A DNA stretch of 64,000 nucleotides from Hyphomicrobiales bacterium (lineage in GTDB: Bacteria; Pseudomonadota; Alphaproteobacteria; Rhizobiales; Xanthobacteraceae), in NCBI GenBank assembly GCA_016713235.1, contig JADJPN010000002.1:248001-312000 (forward strand), read 5' to 3'. The notes under the pieces were generated by a model. The model was not told where the DNA came from and ran no database searches. It saw only the letters and a program-made list of their open reading frames with translations. This document shows positions 18,000 to 26,649 of the stretch, in pieces; the first letter of the stretch is position 1; every line of letters begins with the position of its first letter. A program made the translations under genes and the position numbers.

Positions 18000-18011
18000 T
18001 TGGTACACCAA
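18000..18011. promoter_or_regulatory. GntR-like operator TTGGT-N2-ACCAA upstream of the Liv operon
   Basis: TTGGT (18000-18004) and ACCAA (18007-18011) are perfect arms around AC, matching the TGGTnnACCA type of site bound by FadR-subfamily GntR repressors. It is 54 bases before the binding-protein start, within the 240-base gap 17825-18064. I see no other convincing element in that gap and no GntR gene in the window. Confidence 0.4.
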
Positions 18012-18064
18012 TAAATGGGGCGCTGACTTTTGGCATCCCAACAATTTCAAGAGGGAGGAACGCC

Positions 18065-19289
18065 ATGAAATTCAACGCGAAACTGCTGCTCGGCCTGGCG
18101 CGGCAGCGGCGCTGGGCTAAGCGCGCCGATGCTGTCGGCGCAGAACGCCGCGCCGAAAACGATCAAGGTCGGCTATGCGATCTCGAAGACCGGCCCGAAT
18201 GCGGGCGGCGCGAACATCACGCAGATTCCGAATTATCAGCTCTGGGTTCAGGAAGTGAACGCCAAGGGCGGCTTGATGATCAAGCAATACGGCAAGCGCA
18301 TTCCGATCGAAGTCATTGAATACGATGATCGTTCGAACTCGGAAGAAGCCGTGCGCGCGGTCGAGCGCCTGATCGAGCAGGATAAGGTCGATCTCTTGCT
18401 GCCGCCGTGGGGCACGGGCATCAATCTTGCGGTCGGCCCGACCTTCAACAAGCACAATTATCCGCAGATCACCTTCAGCGCCGTCACCGACCGCGCCCCC
18501 GAACTCGCCAAGCGCTGGCCGAACAGCTTCTGGTTCCTCGGCACCTCGAAGCAATATGTCGATGCGCTGGTCGAACTCCTGGTGAAGCTCCGCAAGGAAG
18601 GCAAGATCAACGACCTGATCGCGATGGTTTCGGTTGCTGACGGCTTCGGCACCGACCTCTCGAAGGCCGCGCGCGCGGGCTTCGAAAAGGCCGGCTTCAA
18701 GCGCGTGTTCGACAAGAGCTATCCGGTTGGCACGCAGGACATGGCGCCGATCGTCGGCGAAGCGGAGCGCTCGAAGGCTGATACCTTTATCGCCTTCTCG
18801 TATCCGCCGGATACGGTCGCGATCGTCGATCAGGCGCGCCTGACCTCCTACGCGCCGAAGGTGATGTTCACCGGCGTCGGCACTTTCTTCCCGCTGTTCC
18901 CGCAGCGCTTCGGCGACAACGCAGAAGGCGTTGTCTCGCTCGGCGGCTGGTCGAAGGACAACAAGGCGACGATGGAGTATCGCGAAAAGATCCGGAAACT
19001 CGTGAACCGCGATCCGGACTACTGGGGCAGCCAGATCGGCTACTCCGCGTTGCAGATGCTGGAGCAGTCGATCGAGCGTGTCGGCAAGCTCGACCGCGCC
19101 GCAATCATCAAGGAACTGCAAACCGGCACCTTCGACACCGTCATCGGCAAGATCAAGCTCGAGAACAATATGCCGAAAGACGCGTTCTGGCTGCTCGGCC
19201 AGTGGCAGGACGGGCTGTATGTTGGTGTTGCGCCGCAGCGTCCGGGCGTGGCGGACCTCCGGGTTCCGAAAGCTCCCTGGAAGAAATAA
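18065..19289 (+). CDS. Branched-chain amino acid-type ABC transporter, substrate-binding protein (frameshifted in signal peptide)
   Basis: A periplasmic binding protein of about 407 residues (Peripla_BP_6). The mature part begins near SAQNAAPKTIKVGYAISKTG and continues through a ligand-binding core with EVIEYDDRSNSEEAVRAVER and LLLPPWGTGINLAVGP. A leader starting at ATG 18065 (MKFNAKLLLGLA) is in another frame; one C too many near 18098-18101 separates it from GSGAGLSAPMLSAQ. Joined, they make a normal Sec signal peptide. GGGAGGAACGCC upstream of the ATG supports the start. It leads a complete permease and ATPase set. The ligand may be an aromatic or organic acid rather than an amino acid, given the catabolic genes downstream. 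Confidence 0.85.
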
Positions 19290-19304
19290 GCGGAGCAACA
19301 TGTG

Positions 19305-19336
19305 ACGCGGCGGGCCATCTCCCCGGCCTGCCGCGT
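19305..19336 (+). terminator. Hairpin between binding-protein and permease genes (attenuator-like)
   Basis: ACGCGGC (19305-19311) pairs with GCCGCGT (19330-19336), and inner GGCC (19313-19316) with GGCC (19325-19328), closing an 8-base loop. TGCGTTTTC follows. Such a structure after the binding-protein gene would let it be made in excess over the membrane subunits, a common pattern in ABC operons. Confidence 0.5.
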
Positions 19337-19370
19337 TGCGTTTTCATAGAGTAAGCAGAAGATCGAGTTC

Positions 19371-20243
19371 ATGTTCACGGAGCCACTGCTCTCGGGCATC
19401 ACGCTTGGGGGCATTTATGCATTGATCGCGATGGGCCTGACGCTGCAGTACGGCGTCGCGCGCATCATGAACTTGTCCTACGGCGAATCGCTGGTCGCTG
19501 CGTGCTTCGCGGCGCTGTGGCTGTTCACCGCCGTATCAGTCAATCCGTTGCTCGGCTTGCTCGTGATCGTGCCGCTGGCCGCGATCATCAACTGGCTGGT
19601 CTATCAGGTGCTTCTGATGCCGCTGGTGAAGCGCGCGCCTTCGCGGGATGCGTTGGAAGTCGACTCCATTCTCGCGACCTTCGGGCTGCTGTTCATCGCG
19701 CTAGGCGTGATGCTCCCGATCTTCGGCGGCAACTATTTCAGCTACTCGTTCCTTGCGATCCCGGTGAAGATTTTCGGCGCGACCGTTTCGGCGAGCCGTT
19801 TGCTCGCGCTCGGCTTTGCGGTCGTGATCGGCGTCGCGCTGTATCTCGGGCTGACCCGCACGCGCGCGGGTACTGCGATCCGCGCGGTCGCGGTCGATCC
19901 GGTTTCCGCGCTTCTCGTCGCGATCAATGTTCGCGCAACGGCCGCCTTCGCCTATGCGCTCGGTGGCGCGCTGGTTGCGGCGGGCGGCGTGCTGGTTTCG
20001 ATGTTCCTCACCTTCAACGCGAGTCTCGGCGTCGTCTTCACCATGAAGGCGCTGATCGTCGTGATCATGGGCGGGGTCGGTAATCTGATGGGCTGCCTTG
20101 TCGCGGGGATGATCCTCGGCCTCACCGAGACATTCGTCGCAACCTACATCGATCCGGGTCTTACGCTGGCCGCGACGTACATCATCTTTATCGCCGTTTT
20201 GCTGCTGCGCCCGCAGGGCTTGTTCGGAGCGCGGCGGTCATGA
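19371..20243 (+). CDS. Branched-chain amino acid-type ABC transporter permease, LivH family
   Basis: A 290-residue polytopic membrane protein of the LivH/BPD_transp_2 family. It starts LLSGITLGGIYALIAMGLTL, with MNLSYGESLVAACFAA in the first conserved loop and the EAA-type coupling region near MGGVGNLMGCLVAGMILGL. Eight or so hydrophobic segments are apparent. It forms the channel with the LivM-type gene that overlaps its end by 4 bases (ATGA). It is preceded by the attenuator-like hairpin. Confidence 0.9.
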   Translation: MFTEPLLSGITLGGIYALIAMGLTLQYGVARIMNLSYGESLVAACFAALWLFTAVSVNPLLGLLVIVPLAAIINWLVYQVLLMPLVKRAPSRDALEVDSILATFGLLFIALGVMLPIFGGNYFSYSFLAIPVKIFGATVSASRLLALGFAVVIGVALYLGLTRTRAGTAIRAVAVDPVSALLVAINVRATAAFAYALGGALVAAGGVLVSMFLTFNASLGVVFTMKALIVVIMGGVGNLMGCLVAGMILGLTETFVATYIDPGLTLAATYIIFIAVLLLRPQGLFGARRS

Positions 20244-21175
20244 GCGTGCGCAATCTCGCAATTCTCGCTGCGCTAGCCGCCGGCGTCGTGCTGCTCGCTT
20301 TCGTGCCTTCCGTCACGAACGGCTATCAGCTGTCGCTTGCGATCAACATCATGAGCTACACGGTGCTGGCGACCGCATGGACGCTGTTCTCGGGCCCGAC
20401 ACGCTATGTTTCGCTTGCGACCGTCGCGTTCTTCGGCATCGGTGCGTACACGGTCGCGGTGCTCGGCGAGGAACTCGCCTGGCCACTGGTATTGCTGATC
20501 GCGTTCGTCATCGGCTTCGGGTTGTCGTTGCTCGTCGGTTTGTCCACGCTACGGCTCTCCGGCGTGTATTTCGTGATCTTCACGTTCGGTTTGGCGGAAC
20601 TCGTGCGCCAGCTGGTGACCTGGTACGAGGTCAACGTCACCCGCACGCTCGGCCGCTATGTTTTCGTCGACATCACGACGGCGCAAATTTACTGGCAACT
20701 CCTGGCGCTTGCGGTGATCGTGCTGCTGTCGGGCTGGCTTATTCAGCGCTCGAAACTGGGCTTGGCGCTTCGCGTGATCGGTGACGACGAAGCGGTCGCG
20801 CGTCACGTCGGCATCAACACGACCATGGCAAAGGTGGTGCTGTTCGCGTTCAGCGCATCGTTCATGACGCTCGCAGGCGCGATCATGGCACCACGCTGGA
20901 CCTATATCGATCCGGCGATTGCCTTCAATCCGGTGGTGTCGTTCCAGGTGCTGATCATGGCGCTCCTCGGCGGCGTGCATCGGCTCTACGGACCGATCTT
21001 CGGCGTCATTCCGCTCGTGATGCTCTTTGAAATTCTGCTCGCGAAATTCCCGAACCACTTCAGCATTCTGGTTGGCATCGCGTTCCTCCTGATCGTCTAT
21101 GCGATCCCGCGCGGCATCGTCGGTTTGATCGAAGGCGCGCAGCTTTCGCTGAGCCGAAAAGGAGCGAAGGCATGA
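20240..21175 (+). CDS. Branched-chain amino acid-type ABC transporter permease, LivM family
   Basis: A 311-residue LivM-type permease. Recognisable parts are YTVLATAWTLFSGPTRYVSL near the N-terminus, SLATVAFFGIGAYTVAVLG, and the conserved loop ALRVIGDDEAVARHVGINT followed by FAFSASFMTLAGAIMA. The EAA-like coupling helix is MALLGGVHRLYGPIFGVI. It pairs with the LivH-type subunit. Start overlaps that gene by 4 bases and its stop overlaps the LivG-type ATPase start by 4 bases, so the genes are tightly coupled. Confidence 0.9.
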   Translation: MSVRNLAILAALAAGVVLLAFVPSVTNGYQLSLAINIMSYTVLATAWTLFSGPTRYVSLATVAFFGIGAYTVAVLGEELAWPLVLLIAFVIGFGLSLLVGLSTLRLSGVYFVIFTFGLAELVRQLVTWYEVNVTRTLGRYVFVDITTAQIYWQLLALAVIVLLSGWLIQRSKLGLALRVIGDDEAVARHVGINTTMAKVVLFAFSASFMTLAGAIMAPRWTYIDPAIAFNPVVSFQVLIMALLGGVHRLYGPIFGVIPLVMLFEILLAKFPNHFSILVGIAFLLIVYAIPRGIVGLIEGAQLSLSRKGAKA

Positions 21176-21903
21176 GCGCGCCACTGCTTTCGATCTCCGG
21201 TCTGACGCGCCGCTTCGGCGGGCTGGTTGCCGTCGATGGGGTTGCGCTTGAAGTGCGCCCGGGCGAGATCGTCGGGCTGCTCGGGCCGAACGGTTCGGGC
21301 AAAACGACGGTGCTCAATCTGATTTCCGGCGCGTTGAAGTCGGATGCCGGATCGATCCGGTTGCGCGGCAGGCCGCTCGAGAAACTGCCCGCGTTCAAGA
21401 TCGCGCGGGAAGGGGTCGCGCGCACATTCCAGCTCGTGCGCGTCCTCGGCTCCATGACCTGCAAGGAAAACGTGATCGCGGGTCTGGCCTTCGGCGCGAA
21501 GAGCCGCTGGGGCAAGGAAGCCGATCTTGCCGCGCAGGAACTTCTGGCCCGTGTCGGCCTTGCGGAGCGGGCCGATGTCATGACTTCGGAGCTTACTTAT
21601 ATCGACCAGAAGCGGCTGGAGCTTGCCCGTGCGCTCGCGATGCAGCCGGAGTTGCTCTTGCTCGACGAATGGCTCGCGGGTTTGAATCCGACCGAATTGC
21701 AGGTAGGCATTGAGCTGATCCATTCGCTCCGCGCCGAGGGCCGCACGATCCTGATGGTCGAGCATGTGATGGATGCGATCCGCTCGCTTTGCGATCGCTG
21801 CTACGTGATGAATGCTGGCAAGAAGATTGCCGACGGCACCCCGAAAGACGTGCTGGCCGATCCTGAAGTCATTCGCGCCTATCTGGGAGATGCGGATGCT
21901 TGA
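21172..21903 (+). CDS. ABC transporter ATP-binding protein, LivG family
   Basis: A 243-residue ATPase of the LivG type. Walker A is GLLGPNGSGKTTVLNLISG near residue 36; the LivG Q-loop region is ARTFQLVRVLGSMT; Walker B is LLLLDEWLAGLNP. The signature motif is weak: the stretch before Walker B is ELTYIDQKRLELARALAMQP, with TYIDQKR in place of LSGGQ, as seen in a subset of LivG-like proteins. It energises uptake together with the LivF-type subunit. It overlaps both neighbours by a few bases. Confidence 0.88.
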   Translation: MSAPLLSISGLTRRFGGLVAVDGVALEVRPGEIVGLLGPNGSGKTTVLNLISGALKSDAGSIRLRGRPLEKLPAFKIAREGVARTFQLVRVLGSMTCKENVIAGLAFGAKSRWGKEADLAAQELLARVGLAERADVMTSELTYIDQKRLELARALAMQPELLLLDEWLAGLNPTELQVGIELIHSLRAEGRTILMVEHVMDAIRSLCDRCYVMNAGKKIADGTPKDVLADPEVIRAYLGDADA

Positions 21904-22603
21904 GATTTCCGGACTTTCGGTTGCCTACGGCAAACACCGCGCACTCGATGACGTGAAGCTCTCGGTCGCGCAGCGCGAGATTGTCGTGATCCTGGGCGCG
22001 AACGGCTCAGGCAAGACTTCGCTCCTGAAGGCGATCGCGGGCATCGTGCCGAAGTCTTCGGCCAAGGTTTCGCTTTCGGGCCGCGACATTCAGAAAATGC
22101 GCGCCAACGATATCGTCGAAGCGGGGCTCGCGCTAGTGCCGGAAGGCCGTGGCATCTTCGGCGAGCTGACGGTGCGCGAGAACCTGATGCTCGGTGCCTA
22201 TGCAAAGCGCGCCCGCGCGAAAGAGAAAGAAAATTTCGACCGGACGATCTCGCTGTTTCCCAAGCTCGCGCAGCGCATGAAGCAAGCCGCGAACACCATG
22301 AGCGGCGGCGAGCAGCAGATGGTCGCGATCGGACGCGCGCTGATGTCGGCGCCCGATATTCTGCTTCTCGACGAGCCGTCGCTCGGTCTTGCGCCGCTGG
22401 TTTGTGGTGAGCTGTTTTCGTCGCTCACGAAGGTGCGCGAATCCGGGATCGGCATTCTGCTGGTCGAGCAGAATGCGAAGCGCAGCCTTCAGGTCGCGGA
22501 TCGCGGGTACCTGATCGAAACCGGGCGCATCACAGGCGAGGGGACGGCCGCGCAACTGCGCGACGACCCGGCGGTGCAGCGCGCATATCTGGGGGGCGCG
22601 TAA
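21896..22603 (+). CDS. ABC transporter ATP-binding protein, LivF family
   Basis: A 235-residue ATPase of the LivF type. Walker A is ILGANGSGKTSLLKAIAGIV; the family motif LVPEGRGIFGELTVRENL follows; the signature is MSGGEQQMVAIGRALM and Walker B is ILLLDEPSLGLAP. I prefer ATG 21896 to an in-frame ATG at 21890 because of spacing from CTGGGAG (21884-21889). It overlaps the end of the LivG-type gene by 8 bases and is immediately followed by an SDR gene. Confidence 0.88.
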   Translation: MLEISGLSVAYGKHRALDDVKLSVAQREIVVILGANGSGKTSLLKAIAGIVPKSSAKVSLSGRDIQKMRANDIVEAGLALVPEGRGIFGELTVRENLMLGAYAKRARAKEKENFDRTISLFPKLAQRMKQAANTMSGGEQQMVAIGRALMSAPDILLLDEPSLGLAPLVCGELFSSLTKVRESGIGILLVEQNAKRSLQVADRGYLIETGRITGEGTAAQLRDDPAVQRAYLGGA

Positions 22604-23368
22604 TTGGGCAGGTTAGACGGGAAAGTCTGCGTGGTCACGGGTGCCGCTGGCAGTCTCGGTCTTGCCAGCACCGAGCAGATGCTCGTGGAAGGCGCGAAAG
22701 TTCTGCTCGTAGACCGCACCAACCCGCAACTCACGGAAGCCGTGCAACCGCTCGCCAAATATTCCGACAGGTTTGCGCTCTGCGCAGCGAACGTATCCGA
22801 TGCGGTCGAGACGAGGAAGTACCTCGACGCCGCGGTGAATACCTTCGGCAAGGTCGATATTCTTTTCTCGAATGCGGGCATTTCCGGCGTGGTTGCGCCG
22901 ATCGCACAATATCCCGACGAATTGTTCGATCAGGTGATGGCGGTCAACGTTCGCGCCTCGTTTCTCGCTATCAAATACGCGCAACCGCTCATGAACGATG
23001 GTGGCAGCATTATCGTTACTTCGAGCGTCGTTGGCGTGACTTCCGATCCTGGCATCTGCGCCTATGCGACGTCGAAGCACGCCGTGATCGGCCTCGTGCG
23101 CACGGCTGCCAAGGAACTTGCCGGCCGCAACATCCGGGTGAATGTGGTTGCGCCGGGCCCGATCGACAATTCGTTTCAGAAGAACATCGAAGACGGGATC
23201 ACAGAAGCCACCGGCCACGACGGCACGAAACTGCTCGACTCCATCATTCCGCTTCATCGCCATGCGAAGGCAGAGGAAGTCGCAAAGATGGTGCTGTTTC
23301 TCGCATCCAACGAGAGCAGCTTTTCGACCGGCAGCGTTTTCATGGCCGATGGCGGTATGCACGTCTGA
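22604..23368 (+). CDS. SDR family oxidoreductase
   Basis: A 254-residue classical SDR. The NAD(P) motif is VTGAAGSLG near residue 12; NNAG is replaced by SNAGI; the catalytic pair is YATSK around residues 152-156, preceded by ITSS-like VTSSVVGV. It ends with the usual SSFSTGSVFMADGGMHV. The start is TTG 22604, directly after the LivF-type stop, with GGGGGGC just upstream. Position between a transporter and a cupin dioxygenase suggests oxidation of an alcohol or hydroxyketone taken up by the transporter, which is inference. Confidence 0.85.
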   Translation: MGRLDGKVCVVTGAAGSLGLASTEQMLVEGAKVLLVDRTNPQLTEAVQPLAKYSDRFALCAANVSDAVETRKYLDAAVNTFGKVDILFSNAGISGVVAPIAQYPDELFDQVMAVNVRASFLAIKYAQPLMNDGGSIIVTSSVVGVTSDPGICAYATSKHAVIGLVRTAAKELAGRNIRVNVVAPGPIDNSFQKNIEDGITEATGHDGTKLLDSIIPLHRHAKAEEVAKMVLFLASNESSFSTGSVFMADGGMHV

Positions 23369-23405
23369 AATTTCGCAAGCCAAAAGCACGCAAGAGGAGG
23401 AACGA

Positions 23406-23939
23406 ATGCCCGAGTTAGCCAAGAACGAATTCTGGAAGGACCTGAAGCCGATCACGAAAGTGTTTCAGCCCGACGCGCTCCCGGAGGTCTACACCCATAA
23501 CGCGCCGACGGACGACGAGAGGTATTACGTGCCGTTCACCGAAACGGTTTCGTCGCGGCCGCTCTGGATTTCGCCTTCACAGAACAAGTGGTGCGATATT
23601 CTGATGGCGAAGTCGGCAGGTCTCGTGAACCGGCACTATCATCCGCACGAGGTGTTCGCCTACACGATCTCCGGCAAGTGGGGCTATCTCGAGCACGACT
23701 GGACCGCGACCGCGGGCGACTTCGTGTATGAGACGCCGGGCGAGGGGCACACGCTCGTTGCCTACGAGCACAAGGACCCGATGAAGGTGTTCTTCCAGGT
23801 CACCGGGCCGCTTGTCTGGCTGGATGAGAAGGGCGAGGCGAACGGCTATTTCGACGTCCACGACTACATCGCGATGTGCAGGGCGCATTACGAGAAGGTC
23901 GGGCTCGGCGCCGACTACATCAAGAAGCTGTTCCGTTAA
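23406..23939 (+). CDS. Cupin protein, 2,4'-dihydroxyacetophenone dioxygenase-like
   Basis: A 177-residue single-cupin protein of the 2,4'-dihydroxyacetophenone dioxygenase family. The metal-binding cupin motif 1 is visible as VNRHYHPHEVFAYTISGKWGYLE (shown across residues 76-98), with His residues in HYHPHE, and motif 2 includes GEGHTLVAYE. Enzymes of this family cleave the C-C bond next to a carbonyl in hydroxyacetophenones using iron and O2. A strong AGGAGG precedes ATG 23406. It is the last gene of the Liv-SDR unit, supporting an aromatic ketone or similar as the substrate class. Confidence 0.75.
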   Translation: MPELAKNEFWKDLKPITKVFQPDALPEVYTHNAPTDDERYYVPFTETVSSRPLWISPSQNKWCDILMAKSAGLVNRHYHPHEVFAYTISGKWGYLEHDWTATAGDFVYETPGEGHTLVAYEHKDPMKVFFQVTGPLVWLDEKGEANGYFDVHDYIAMCRAHYEKVGLGADYIKKLFR

Positions 23940-23980
23940 GCCGCATTTCACCCCCGCCGGTTTCGTCGCATACTCGCCTG

Positions 23981-24472
23981 ATGGTGAGACGCGACGAAAT
24001 TCGTGCGGGCGAAGTGGCGGTCAGCGCGCCGGAGCCGGTGGATGCCGGTATTGTCTTTATTGGCCGCATTCACACGCCATGGACCGACCGGCTCGAATGT
24101 CCGCGTCAGGGAAGACACGACGGCCCCGTGTGCCGCGTCGAAATTTTCGAGCCCTGGGTTGCTGGTCTGAAGGGCGTCGAGAACTTTGCACAGCTTGAAG
24201 TGCTGTACTGGCTCGACAAATCGCGGCGTGATCTCGTCGAGCAAAGCCCGAAAAGCAATGGCCAGACGCACGGCACGTTTGCATTGCGCTCGCCGGTGCG
24301 GCCGAATCCGATCGGCACTTCGATCGTGAAGTTCGAGCGGATCGAGGGAAATTCGGTCTACGTGCGCGGGCTCGATTGTCTCGACGGCACGCCGCTGGTC
24401 GATCTGAAGCCCGACCGCTGCCTGTTCACGCCGCTCGCGCCGCCGCAGAAGGGCGACTTTCAGAAGGGGTAG
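23981..24472 (+). CDS. trmO: tRNA (N6-threonylcarbamoyladenosine(37)-N6)-methyltransferase TrmO
   Basis: A 163-residue protein of the TsaA/TrmO (UPF0066) family, a small SAM-dependent beta-barrel methyltransferase that methylates t6A37 in tRNA(Thr). Conserved pieces are FIGRIHTPWTDRLECPRQG, LEVLYWLDKSRRDL, RSPVRPNPIGTSIVKFE and LDCLDGTPLVDLKP. ATG 23981 is 41 bases after the cupin stop. The gene is unrelated to its neighbours in function. A palindromic repeat follows its stop by 1 base. Confidence 0.85.
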   Translation: MVRRDEIRAGEVAVSAPEPVDAGIVFIGRIHTPWTDRLECPRQGRHDGPVCRVEIFEPWVAGLKGVENFAQLEVLYWLDKSRRDLVEQSPKSNGQTHGTFALRSPVRPNPIGTSIVKFERIEGNSVYVRGLDCLDGTPLVDLKPDRCLFTPLAPPQKGDFQKG

Positions 24473-24473
24473 C

Positions 24474-24518
24474 GCGTGATCCCGAAAAACGGGAACCGAT
24501 TTTCGGAGAGGGTCACGC
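24474..24518. repeat. Palindromic intergenic repeat, Bradyrhizobium-type GATC/CCGAAAA family
   Basis: Outer arms GCGTGATC (24474-24481) and GGTCACGC (24511-24518) pair with one wobble, and inner CCGAAAA (24482-24488) pairs with TTTTCGG (24500-24506). From memory, near-identical elements are scattered between genes in Bradyrhizobium and relatives. It may double as a terminator for the convergent trmO and aldo/keto reductase genes. Confidence 0.7.
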
Positions 24519-24527
24519 GAAAAATAA

Positions 24528-25370
24528 CTAGAGCATTGGCAGGCTTTTAGGCCTTCCGAGCGGAAACGCCTTGTCGATCATTTCAATCTCTTTGGCGGCC
24601 AACGCAAGATCACCCGCGCCGGCGTTCTCTTCGGCATGCGCAAGCTTGGAGGCTTTCGGAATCGCAAGCACGCTTTTCTTGCGTGTCAAAAATGCGAGTG
24701 CGACTTGCCGTGGCGTTGCGTTATGCGCGCCCGCGATTTCCGCCAGCGTCTTTCCTTCGGGCGAAGCGGGCGAAGGCGAGGCCATCTGCCCGAACGGGCT
24801 GTAAGCCACCACGGCGACATTATTCTTCTCGCACCATGGAATGACAGCGTGCTCGATCGCGCGTTCGCGCAAATGATAGAGCACCTGATTGCAGGCAATC
24901 TTGCCCTTGCCTGCGACGCGAAGCGCTTCGTCGAGATCCTCGGTGTCGAAGTTGCTGACGCCCCATGACCGGATTTTTCCCGCTGCCTTCAGTTCCTCGA
25001 ATGCCGCGAAGGTGTCTGCCAGCGCATAAGAGCCGCGCCAGTGCAACAAATAGCAATCGAGGTGATCGATCCCGAGTGCTTTCAGCGAGCGCTCGCAGGC
25101 GGCAATCGTACCTTTTCGCGAGGCGTTCGATGGCAGCACCTTGGAGACGACGAAAACCCGCTCCCGCCGCCCGGCAATCGCTTCGCCGGTGAGCGCTTCG
25201 GCGCGGCCGGAGCCATACATCTCGGCGGTGTCGATGTGGGTCATGCCCAGATCAATGCCGCGCTGGAGCGTCTTCACGGCTTCCGCGCGCGGCGCGAGTT
25301 CGAGATTCCAGGTGCCCTGACCGATGATGGAAATGCCGGACAGCATTGGTCCGAAGGAGCTTGTTTTCAC
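24528..25370 (-). CDS. Aldo/keto reductase
   Basis: A 280-residue (alpha/beta)8 NADPH-dependent reductase. The catalytic tetrad can be seen: D in LGMTHIDTAEMYGSG with Y nearby (AEMYG), K in FVVSKVLPSNA, and H in DCYLLHWRG. The C-terminal NADPH loop is VLAIPKASKLAHAEENAGA. It reduces aldehydes or ketones; the physiological substrate is unknown. It is convergent with trmO, and lies 31 bases downstream of the cyclopropane synthase gene on the same strand. Confidence 0.9.
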   Translation of the reverse strand: MKTSSFGPMLSGISIIGQGTWNLELAPRAEAVKTLQRGIDLGMTHIDTAEMYGSGRAEALTGEAIAGRRERVFVVSKVLPSNASRKGTIAACERSLKALGIDHLDCYLLHWRGSYALADTFAAFEELKAAGKIRSWGVSNFDTEDLDEALRVAGKGKIACNQVLYHLRERAIEHAVIPWCEKNNVAVVAYSPFGQMASPSPASPEGKTLAEIAGAHNATPRQVALAFLTRKKSVLAIPKASKLAHAEENAGAGDLALAAKEIEMIDKAFPLGRPKSLPML

Positions 25371-25401
25371 GAAGTGATTTTCGCGAAATGGACCGTCGCG
25401 G

Positions 25402-26649
25402 TCAATTCGCGGGCTTTTCCATCACGTAGAGGCCTACGTCGATGGCGCCGGAGCGGAAACCGCCCTCGCAATACGCAAGATAGTATTCCCAGGTGCGCTT
25501 GAATTTCTTTGAGTAGCCCATGGCTTCGATTTCAGACCACGTGCGCTGGAAGCGGCGGTTCCACTCGTTCAGCGTCTGGGCGTAGCTCTGGCCGAAGTTT
25601 TCGAGCGAGACGAATTTCATCCCCGCCTGTTTGATCTGCTGCAGCATCACGCTGTGCGAAGGCAGCATGCCGCCGGGGAAGATATAGCGCTGAATGAAGT
25701 CGGCATTCCTGCGGTAGAGCTCAAAGCGTTGATCCGCGATGGTGATGACCTGCAACACCGCGCGCCCGCCGGGGTTCAAGACTTCCGCGATCTTGCCGAA
25801 ATAAGCGGGCCAATATTTCTCGCCGACCGCCTCGATCATCTCGATGGAAACCACGCGGTCGAATTTCTCGGTCACGTCGCGATAGTCCTGCAGGCGCAGG
25901 TCGGCTTTATCGTTCACGCCGGCTTTGGCGATGCGCTCTTTCGCGACGGCAAGCTGAGACGGCGACAGGGTGAGCCCCGTCACATGTGCGTTGCGTTCGG
26001 TGGAGATCCGCTCCGCAAGCCGCCCCCAGCCGCAGCCGATTTCGAGCACACGCTCGCCGCCGTTCAGCGTAAGCAGATCCATGATGCGGGCGAGCTTGTT
26101 GTCCTGTGCGTCTTCGAGCGACTGCTTCGGCGTTGCGTAAAGCGCCGAAGAATACGTCATGCTCGGGTCGAGCCAGAGCTTGTAGAAGTCGTTGCCGAGA
26201 TCGTAATGCGCTTCGATGTTGCGGCGGCTGCCGCTTTTCGTGTTCGCGCGAAGCAGGTGCTTCACGCGATGCAGGAAGCGCTTGAACCAGCGGCCCGCGG
26301 TCACCTCGCTCAGCGCTTTTTCGTTCAGCGCAGCAAGCTCGATCAAAGTCGCAAGATCGGGCGTCGACCAGTCGCCGTCCATATAAGCTTCGGCAAAGCC
26401 GACATCGCCGCCGAACATCAGGCGGCGCATGGTGCGCCATTTATGCAGGATCAGGGTCGCGCGCGGGCCTTCGACCGGGCCTCTGCCTTCCACGCGTGCG
26501 CCGGAGGGCGTTTCGATGATGAGATGGCCGACTTTCAGCGAGCGGACAACGCGGGCAATCCAGCGATCGGCGAAGCGCGAATGATCGAGCACATCCTCGA
26601 TCCTCGTCCGGCCGTCATGCCGCTCAATCTGTGGCGCCTGCGACGACAT
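25402..26649 (-). CDS. Cyclopropane-fatty-acyl-phospholipid synthase family protein
   Basis: A 415-residue SAM-dependent methyltransferase of the CfaS family. The N-terminal third is the lipid-binding domain; the catalytic domain starts near NIEAHYDLGNDFYKLWLDPS, followed by the SAM-binding VLEIGCGWGRLAERIS and LTLSPSQLAVAKERI. The C-terminal helices include FPGGMLPSHSVMLQQ and WEYYLAYCEGGFRSGAIDVG. It methylenates cis double bonds of membrane phospholipid acyl chains, making lactobacillic-type acids common in rhizobia. It is divergent from the esterase gene across about 150 bases. Confidence 0.9.
   Translation of the reverse strand: MSSQAPQIERHDGRTRIEDVLDHSRFADRWIARVVRSLKVGHLIIETPSGARVEGRGPVEGPRATLILHKWRTMRRLMFGGDVGFAEAYMDGDWSTPDLATLIELAALNEKALSEVTAGRWFKRFLHRVKHLLRANTKSGSRRNIEAHYDLGNDFYKLWLDPSMTYSSALYATPKQSLEDAQDNKLARIMDLLTLNGGERVLEIGCGWGRLAERISTERNAHVTGLTLSPSQLAVAKERIAKAGVNDKADLRLQDYRDVTEKFDRVVSIEMIEAVGEKYWPAYFGKIAEVLNPGGRAVLQVITIADQRFELYRRNADFIQRYIFPGGMLPSHSVMLQQIKQAGMKFVSLENFGQSYAQTLNEWNRRFQRTWSEIEAMGYSKKFKRTWEYYLAYCEGGFRSGAIDVGLYVMEKPAN

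Noticed and set aside
18117..19301. 394-residue minus-strand open frame over the binding-protein gene
   Set aside because: It mirrors the Peripla_BP_6 gene, whose plus-strand frame has a signal peptide (after correction) and a full ligand-binding domain.
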